Below are positions 58,042-64,000 of a DNA stretch of 64,000 bases, one piece after another. The stretch comes from Planctomicrobium sp051466335. GTDB lineage: Bacteria; Planctomycetota; Planctomycetia; Planctomycetales; Planctomycetaceae. Below the pieces are notes generated by a model. That model was not told the DNA's origin. It worked only from the letters and a program-made list of their open reading frames with translations, and made no database searches. The stretch lies in assembly GCF_051466335.1 (NCBI RefSeq), contig NZ_CP195793.1, positions 1,798,001 to 1,862,000 of the forward strand, given 5' to 3'. The translations under genes and the position numbers were made by a program. Each line of letters starts with the position of its first letter. Position 1 is the stretch's first letter.

Positions 58042-59448
58042 TTAGAATTCGGCGTTCTTTGGAGTTCGAGGGAATGGGATCACGTCGCGAATGTTCTGCA
58101 TGCCTGTGAGGAGCAGAATCATTCTTTCGAGGCCGAGGCCAAATCCGCTGTGCGGAACCGATCCGAATCGGCGAAGATCGAGATACCACCAGTATGGTTC
58201 TGGTTCAAGATTGCATTCTTTGAGTCGCGATTCGAGAACATCCAGCCGATGCTCTCTCTGGCTTCCACCAATAATTTCGCCGACTCGCGGGACGAGCACG
58301 TCCATGGCCCGGACAGTTTTTCCATCATCGTTGCAATACATGTAGAACGGTTTGAGAGTGCGCGGGTAGTCGTACACGATAATCGGCTGTTTGAAGTGTT
58401 CTTCGGTCAACCAGCGTTCGTGCTCTGCCTGCAGGTTCATTCCCCATTCCACCGGGAATTCGAATTTCTTCCCAGAACCGGTCAGAATCTCGACAGCCTC
58501 GGTGTAAGAAATTCGTTTGAAGCTGTGTTCCAGAATATTGTTGAGTGTATCGAGAACGGTGTTTTCAATTCGGTCATTGAAGAACTGCATATCCTCCGCA
58601 CAGTGCTCCAGGCAAGCTCTGACCACGTGTTTGATGAAGTCTTCAGCAAGCTGCATATTGTGTGTGAGTTCAAAGAATGGAATCTCTGGTTCGATCATCC
58701 AGAACTCAGCGAGATGACGCGTTGTGTTCGAATTTTCTGCTCGAAACGTCGGTCCGAACGTGTACACCGGCCCCACAGCAGTCGCGAAAATCTCCCCTTC
58801 GAGTTGTCCGGAAACAGTCAGCGAAGCCTTCTTGCCGAAGAAATCATTTTCGTAATTGATCTCTCCGGGGCGAAAGCCTTTTTCTTCCCGACCATGCTCG
58901 AGCAAAGTCGTGACGGTGAACATCTCTCCCGCCCCTTCACAGTCGCTCGTGGTAATGAGTGGCGTGTGGACGTAAAGGAACTCTCGCTCTTGAAAGAACT
59001 CGTGAATGGCTCGTGAGACGCAGTTGCGGACTCGGGCGATGGCGCCGAATGAATTGGTGCGTGGACGCAAATGGGCGATCTCTCTGAGAAACTCAAAGCT
59101 GTGTCGCTTCTTCTGGAGAGGGTAGGAGTCCGGGTCAGCGACGCCCAATAGTTCGAGTGTTTTCGCGTGCAGTTCGACCCGCTGGTTGGCTCCGGGTGAC
59201 TCTTTGAGTTCTCCAGTCACCCGAACGCTGCTCCCAGTGGTGACGAGTTTGATCGTTTCGGCGTATCCGGGAACGCTGGAATCGACAACGACCTGCAAGT
59301 TGGCCATGCATGACCCATCATTCAGTTCAATGAATGAGAATGCTTGTTTGGAATCCCGTCGGGTTCTTACCCATCCAGAGATCTCAATGTTGCTTCCGGG
59401 TGGAGTTTGCTTGAGGAGCGTAGCTACGCGAGGTGGGAATGCAGACAT
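58042..59448 (-). CDS. asnS: Asparaginyl-tRNA synthetase
   Basis: 468 residues from the ATG at 59448, the standard length; the frame extends to 59544 but without support. Class IIb enzyme charging tRNA-Asn. OB-fold anticodon domain: ISGWVRTRRDSKQAFSFIELNDG at the N-terminus. Catalytic domain: motif 2 FRAENSNTTRHLAEFWMIEPE, the SQREHR loop, motif 3 GFGLGLERMILLLTGMQNIRDVIPFPR near the C-terminus. FWMIEPE and the SQREHR sequence fit AsnRS rather than AspRS. It is transcribed toward the MazG-like gene. Confidence 0.97.
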   Translation of the reverse strand: MSAFPPRVATLLKQTPPGSNIEISGWVRTRRDSKQAFSFIELNDGSCMANLQVVVDSSVPGYAETIKLVTTGSSVRVTGELKESPGANQRVELHAKTLELLGVADPDSYPLQKKRHSFEFLREIAHLRPRTNSFGAIARVRNCVSRAIHEFFQEREFLYVHTPLITTSDCEGAGEMFTVTTLLEHGREEKGFRPGEINYENDFFGKKASLTVSGQLEGEIFATAVGPVYTFGPTFRAENSNTTRHLAEFWMIEPEIPFFELTHNMQLAEDFIKHVVRACLEHCAEDMQFFNDRIENTVLDTLNNILEHSFKRISYTEAVEILTGSGKKFEFPVEWGMNLQAEHERWLTEEHFKQPIIVYDYPRTLKPFYMYCNDDGKTVRAMDVLVPRVGEIIGGSQREHRLDVLESRLKECNLEPEPYWWYLDLRRFGSVPHSGFGLGLERMILLLTGMQNIRDVIPFPRTPKNAEF

Positions 59449-60269
59449 GGACAAACTCACTGGATCGTAAGGAAATGCTGAGAGATCTGGTTCCGGTAAT
59501 CTCGCTGGAAGTTTTCGGTCCAGCTTCACGCAGGCTGTCACCAATCGCGTTTCGAGTGTGGCGGTTAGGGGACCCCTGCGAGTCGAAATCTGATGAATCG
59601 CTGTCTTCGGGATCTTATCGTAGGAGGGGTTGAGAGGGACAGGGGAACTCTTTCAGGAGACGGTAGATTGAAGCGTGGAACTTCGCGGACAGCTGCACTG
59701 CGAATGCAGTTTCGGCAGTGAATTGTCGATTTTCATGAACTGGGCACGTTTGGTCGTCGCAGCGAGATGAGATCACTATGCGCTGATGCGATGTCGCTGG
59801 TTTTGCTGTCCAACTCACTGAAATGCAGGCTTACTTGGATTGCGGGTAAATTGCGTAACCTGCGTCATTGAAGGGGATTGCTTCCCTTGGAATGTTTTGA
59901 AGGACTGCAGGATCGGCAGTTTTTGCTTGGAATTTAATATTCCCAGTGATAAATTAAGTGTTGAACGGACTCCGGTGGATGGCTGCTTCTGGTTGGGGAA
60001 CTAAGAAGTGGCTGCTCTGATTGGAACAATTGGTCGTTGCGTTCGCTGATCATTGAGGTTCGTTTAATTGGGTGCAGTTCACGCCGGGGGGCCGGTTATG
60101 GTGCTGCCACCAGTTTTTGAAGCGTGTCACCGTGGTGAATGATGATGTGGGTCATCTTGCCATGATGTCCTGATCGTATTGCAGTCATCGTCAGCGAAAT
60201 CCCGGATTGGATTCTGCTGAATTTGGGCATTTTTGCCCGTTGATGAAGCTCCAGCGTGCCAGGTACTCA
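59449..60269. other. Intergenic region upstream of asnS and the membrane protein
   Basis: About 820 bp with no supported gene. Frames on both strands (for example 59615-59818 minus) lack ribosome sites. It holds the divergent promoters of both flanking genes. Confidence 0.45.
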
Positions 60270-61604
60270 ATGGAACTTTTGCTTCAGGGATACGACGTCA
60301 ATCAACCGACGTGGTTTTACCTGTCTCTATTGCTGATTGTCGCGGTCTACTTTCGTTTTACTCGCATCATCTCATTGCGAAACGTGGACTTAGCGCTGCT
60401 GCTATCGGCATCTCCGGGCCTCATTTTCGTCGGGGCGGAAGATTCTGCGACACAATCGCTCGGTCATCTCTGGTTGTTTCTGATCGCCTGCCTGTTTCTG
60501 GTGCGGCTTTTCATTGACCCCTTTTTGCATCGTCGGCCATATCTCGGGCAAAACCTGAATCCGCAAGGGCTCGGTTTTTTGTGCTTTGCCTGTTTTGCGT
60601 TCATGATGACGAAAGCGATCACTGAATCGCTTCCTCAAGCAACTGAGACGACGATGCAGCAGGCCGGGGATCTCCTCAGCGCGACTGCGACGACTCGTCC
60701 CGATGAAACAGCGCCTCAACCGGCAGCAGGTCCAGCGGCCTCCCTCATTTCCTCACCTGCAGTGTTACTGTTCAATACGTTGGCTCCGCGAATTCTGGCG
60801 ATCCTTGCCCACGTAGCTGTGATCAGCGGTCTTTGGTTTGTTGGACGAAACCTCTTTGCGGATCGCGGGCTGGGGATGGCCATGGCGACGCTGTATCTGT
60901 TGCTTCCATGTACTTCGTATAACGTCGGTGAGTTCAATCACGTTCTCCCTGCTGCACTGATCGTCTGGGCTTTCGTCTGTTTTCGAAAACCGGTCGTTTC
61001 TGGAGTCCTGCTTGGGTTGGCATGCGGAACGATGCTGTTTCCGCTGTTCCTGTTGCCAATCTGGTCTGCCTTCTATGGACGCCGTGGAGCAGGACGCTTC
61101 GCAGCTGCTCTTTCCGGAGTGGCTGTTCTCCTTCTGGCGTGTTTGGCAATCACTTCTGCAGACTCCGATTCTTTTGTTCAGCGCACGATCGGCCCGAACA
61201 ATGTGATCCTTTCGGCACTGTCGAATAAAACAAATACCAGCGGATTCTGGAAAGATCTGGATTACCTGTCAGTGTATCGACTGCCAGTTATGGTCGCTTA
61301 CTTCATCATGTTGACGATCATGACCATCTGGCCGAAGTCTCGGACAATGGAAGTATTGCTGGCACAATCGACTGCTGCCGTTGTGGGAACGCAACTCTGG
61401 TATGAACAGCAAGGGGGAGTGTATTTGCTGTGGTATTTACCACTGATGTTGATGGTGGTGTTCCGGCCAAGGCTGCTGCATTTGCGTGCTCCGGGACAGG
61501 AGGGGCAATTGCTTGAGCAAACAAGCATTAGTCCCGGAAAAGCTCCCGTTAGCGGGGCGACAGGCCGCGCGATGACTCACCGTCATCTCCAACTCTTCCG
61601 TTAA
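60270..61604 (+). CDS. Polytopic membrane protein, glycosyltransferase-87-like topology
   Basis: 444 residues from the ATG at 60270; an ATG at 60243 is possible. About ten hydrophobic segments alternate with short loops. The N-terminus MELLLQGYDVNQPTWFYLSL is distinctive and a Gln/Ala/Pro-rich loop occupies about 145-175. Conserved-looking loop: LLPCTSYNVGEFNHVLPAAL, with a Glu/His pair as found in membrane glycosyltransferases of the GT-C type. Without a search I cannot assign the family. The last 30 residues are polar. It ends 136 bp before a terminator. Confidence 0.78.
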   Translation: MELLLQGYDVNQPTWFYLSLLLIVAVYFRFTRIISLRNVDLALLLSASPGLIFVGAEDSATQSLGHLWLFLIACLFLVRLFIDPFLHRRPYLGQNLNPQGLGFLCFACFAFMMTKAITESLPQATETTMQQAGDLLSATATTRPDETAPQPAAGPAASLISSPAVLLFNTLAPRILAILAHVAVISGLWFVGRNLFADRGLGMAMATLYLLLPCTSYNVGEFNHVLPAALIVWAFVCFRKPVVSGVLLGLACGTMLFPLFLLPIWSAFYGRRGAGRFAAALSGVAVLLLACLAITSADSDSFVQRTIGPNNVILSALSNKTNTSGFWKDLDYLSVYRLPVMVAYFIMLTIMTIWPKSRTMEVLLAQSTAAVVGTQLWYEQQGGVYLLWYLPLMLMVVFRPRLLHLRAPGQEGQLLEQTSISPGKAPVSGATGRAMTHRHLQLFR

Positions 61605-61885
61605 GTCTGTTTCAATTGACGAAACGGGGGGTGAACGGAAGTCAGGCACATGATGACCTCTCTGATCTGAATTGCTTCCTGCGATCTGCCCCCAACATTG
61701 CACAATGCAGACGGCTCAAATGTGACATCGTGAAAGAAAAAAGAGGACGCCCAATATGAGCGTCCTCTTTTTATCTCGAATGAAAGCTGCCTTCACTCGT
61801 CCTCATTGCAGTCGATGAAAGCGAACGGAGGATGTGTTAATGACAGACATCTCAGGAATGTGAGCGAAACGTTTGTCGGGGATCG
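61605..61885. other. Intergenic region between convergent genes
   Basis: 281 bp. The terminator at 61741-61773 serves the plus-strand gene and may also serve the minus-strand lipoprotein gene, whose end is at 61886. No gene seen. Confidence 0.5.
61741..61773. terminator. Rho-independent terminator between convergent genes
   Basis: AAGAGGACGC pairs with GCGTCCTCTT around a 9-nt loop; T-rich on the plus side and A-rich before it, so it can work in both directions. Confidence 0.92.
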
Positions 61886-62314
61886 CTACTTCAAGTCGAA
61901 GTCGTGTTTTGGCGTCTTGTCCGTCACGCTTGCGGTCAGTCCCGATTTCTTAAAATCGGTGTACTTCTCCGGAACCGAAGTTTTCGCTGCCTTAAATTTC
62001 TCGCCTTTTTCGGCCATCTTCATTCCAGCATCAAACGTGCGCACGCAGACTTGGTACTCTCCGGCTGGAATTCCCTTTGCGTCGACATTTGCCTTCGCTT
62101 GATATTGTCCATTCACAACATTCGCAATGAATTGTTCCTGTCCGTCCCCTTTGACGAATGCAATTACTCCATCGTCGAGCGGGGTTCCGTTTATAGAAAC
62201 TGTACCAGTCACGGGGATCATCGTCGGCCCGTCAGTGCTGCCTCCGCCGCATCCAGCGAACGCAATAGCTGCAAAAAGACAAGCTGAGAGAGTAGAGGTG
62301 CGGTTAGAAGTCAT
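61886..62314 (-). CDS. Small lipoprotein paired with DUF1559
   Basis: 142 residues from the ATG at 62314; the frame opens two codons earlier at a TTG. The lipobox IAFAGC ends the signal peptide, followed by a Gly-rich linker (GGGSTDG). The body reads PVTGTVSINGTPLDDGVIAFV and GIPAGEYQVCVRTF, the same beta-sandwich plan as the lipoprotein at 12057. It overlaps the DUF1559 gene (stop at 62304) by 11 bp, so the pair is translationally coupled. Probable joint role at the cell envelope; function unknown. Confidence 0.88.
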   Translation of the reverse strand: MTSNRTSTLSACLFAAIAFAGCGGGSTDGPTMIPVTGTVSINGTPLDDGVIAFVKGDGQEQFIANVVNGQYQAKANVDAKGIPAGEYQVCVRTFDAGMKMAEKGEKFKAAKTSVPEKYTDFKKSGLTASVTDKTPKHDFDLK

Positions 62315-63302
62315 TGGCAACCACCTGTCCGTCTGCTTTGTCGCCTAAGAGGCACCAAGATCTGAAGTCAATGTTGTTGCTGATGAATTTCACTGATCCA
62401 TCTGCGAAGACAGCGTGAAGTCCGCCCACGTGGTGACTAGCAAAACCACAATTCCGATACCACAGCATTGTGTCAGTGGTTCGAGTGGGGCTGTTGGGCT
62501 TCATCCCGGTGTAGCCGCCGGGGAAGTTGAAGGAAAATGCACCGCCCCAATGGCATGATTCCGCGTTTCGTTCGGCCAAAAGCATCGTGTTGCTGGTCCC
62601 GTCCGCTGCCATCGCAAAATTAATTTTTGTGATTCCTCGGCCGGCGAAGAGACCTGGGTGACGTGGTCCACCATGGCGATGAGAATCGGGCCACAGAGCA
62701 TCGCCGGAGTCGCAATAGGTGTTCGCACCGGTGATGCAATCAACCGGGATCGCATCTGGTCGGTATGAACCTCCGGAGGCGGCGTAATGGAGCGGTTGTG
62801 TCGGTGTCGACATTGCATCGAAGTTATTTCCAGCGGTTGTCTGGCCAGTGTTTCCGTGCGGATTGGAAGGACATGTCAGGACTGGAAAATAGAGTGCTCG
62901 AATCAGTGCTCCGTTATCCCCCTCGTTGTTGTGCTGGCTGAAGTTGATCTTCTGGAACAGAGGGGCTTGGTCGATGTAGGGAAGGATGAACTCCACCCAT
63001 GTGTGACGGTATGCTCCAATTGCATCGTATGTCGCATAGGTGCTTGCGAAGGGAAGAACATTCGCTGTGTCGTGGTAATTGTGCAGTGCCAGTCCGAGTT
63101 GTTTGAGATTGTTCTTGCACTGGCTACGACGAGCAGCCTCCCGAGCCTGCTGGACAGCAGGCAGAAGCAGGGCAATCAGCACTGCAATGATTGCAATCAC
63201 GACGAGCAGTTCGATCAGCGTAAATCCAGTCTTTCTACGGGGCGTTTTGGTGTGGCCCAGCGATGCTGGCGAGGCGTATGTGTCGTCCTGTTGTATTGGC
63301 AT
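62304..63302 (-). CDS. DUF1559 pseudopilin-type protein
   Basis: 332 residues, ATG at 63302 with AGGAGA upstream. The N-terminus is polar for about 23 residues (HTKTPRRK), then GFTLIELLVVIA and one hydrophobic helix, QQAREAARRSQCKNNLKQ and the large beta domain. The C-terminal H-x9-DG motif is HVGGLHAVFADG, followed by SVKFISNNID. It closely resembles the protein at 10774. Its stop lies inside the lipoprotein gene. Confidence 0.94.
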   Translation of the reverse strand: MPIQQDDTYASPASLGHTKTPRRKTGFTLIELLVVIAIIAVLIALLLPAVQQAREAARRSQCKNNLKQLGLALHNYHDTANVLPFASTYATYDAIGAYRHTWVEFILPYIDQAPLFQKINFSQHNNEGDNGALIRALYFPVLTCPSNPHGNTGQTTAGNNFDAMSTPTQPLHYAASGGSYRPDAIPVDCITGANTYCDSGDALWPDSHRHGGPRHPGLFAGRGITKINFAMAADGTSNTMLLAERNAESCHWGGAFSFNFPGGYTGMKPNSPTRTTDTMLWYRNCGFASHHVGGLHAVFADGSVKFISNNIDFRSWCLLGDKADGQVVANDF

Positions 63303-64000
63303 TGAGGTCTCCTGTTTGTACCCCTGAAGGGGAGAATAAGAAGGGAGATACGTTCGATGGGGCTAGTAGAATGCCGCAATAAATTGGAAAAACCGCACGA
63401 ATTCATTTCACAAGGGGAGCAGATGTCGTTGCATACAGAAAAGGAAATTGAGATTGTCTTAGAAACGTATTTAGATGTGTAGTGGATGTTATATATTCGG
63501 CAGGCTAGGGTCAACTACGTATACATTTCGGGCAACAGGGGACAGCCGTAGCGCTGCGATGGGGACTGGCTGGCTGGTCGAATGTGTCGGTGAGGCGATC
63601 CAGAATTGACAGGACGAACCGCGTTAAGCTCTCTGTTGAAAAGGAGATAAGAGGTGCGGCTTGGGCAGTCGCTTGCGACGGGTTAGTTCGCGAATCAGCT
63701 CGTGAGTATCAGCGATGGCAAGCGGTATCGTTGAGCAAAGTTACGATGCAAATATGCAAGGATATTACTGGTTGGTGGACTCGGCGCAAGGTGTATTGGT
63801 TGGCGGTGGTTAATGTTTGCTATAAATGTATTTGAAAATTGGGTATGCGCACGATAACCATCAGCCTTGGTCCGAGTTGCGGGGCTTCCATGGGACAAAA
63901 CGAAACATCATAGCCTGATGTGGGGAGGGCTTTTCCCCAGTTCTCAACCGCGTCTGCTTCTTCCGCTCCCCCCTCGTGCCCACGATAGGTGATCACGGTG
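63303..64000. other. Right-end region without a clear gene
   Basis: About 700 bp, AT-rich near 63360-63490 (promoter area of the DUF1559 gene). Frames at 63584-63835 and 63695-63898 have no ribosome sites or recognisable sequence. The window edge cuts off any further gene. Confidence 0.45.

Overview
The window reads as chromosome of a planctomycete (Planctomycetota, probably Planctomycetaceae-like). The signs are three DUF1559 pseudopilin-type proteins with the same N-terminal cleavage/methylation motif, small lipoproteins beside two of them, two secreted sulfatases, a PQQ-type beta-propeller protein, an EF-hand/di-haem cytochrome fusion, a DUF6800 micro-protein, and 23S-5S rRNA units that are not linked to a 16S gene. 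I see no transposase, integrase, prophage or CRISPR array.

Layout. 1-4.4 kb: two unknown secreted proteins, a sulfatase and an isoprenylcysteine-methyltransferase-like membrane protein. 4.7-16.4 kb: tRNA-Ile(GAT) and tRNA-Ala(TGC), then two 23S-5S units lying in direct orientation inside a 3516-bp repeat (5205-8720 and 12912-16427). Between the units lie a DUF5722-like glycosidase-fold protein and a DUF1559/lipoprotein pair. Each unit has its own sigma70-type promoter; the repeat starts at the predicted transcription start and the promoters themselves differ. 16.5-25.5 kb: a TPM/nucleotidyltransferase/LemA operon, the beta-propeller protein, the second sulfatase, the cytochrome c peroxidase/EF-hand protein and another DUF1559 protein. 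26.4-31.6 kb: RNase Y, DUF6800, a double NIPSNAP protein and two tandem endonuclease/exonuclease/phosphatase paralogues. 31.6-36.5 kb (minus strand): murE-murF-mraY, with a DAP-type MurE, then a small envelope protein. 36.9-47.9 kb: an FG-GAP protein, a Pro/Gln/Asn-rich secreted protein, a PhoD-like phosphatase, an RND adaptor-pump pair and a secreted alpha/beta hydrolase. 48.0-49.7 kb: an ELM1-like protein overlapping a 2OG-Fe(II) oxygenase. 52.7-63.3 kb: an ECF sigma factor, an aminotransferase, PSP1-YidD, a coiled-coil gene pair followed by a 46-residue membrane protein, a MazG-like protein, AsnRS, a large membrane protein and the last lipoprotein/DUF1559 pair.

The best candidate for an undescribed system is a retron at 50.9-52.6 kb on the minus strand. 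The 464-residue reverse transcriptase carries the retron marks NAxxH, YADD and VTG. Its start is preceded, 77 nt away, by a 156-nt element bounded by a 20-nt inverted repeat (19/20 match), with three short hairpins followed by one long hairpin: the msr-msd layout. A promoter (TTGACG, 18 nt, CATAAT) places the transcript start at the outer edge of the repeat. The RT has an N-terminal extension of about 115 residues and no recognisable effector gene beside it. The next gene on the same strand encodes an unknown protein with about eight membrane segments.
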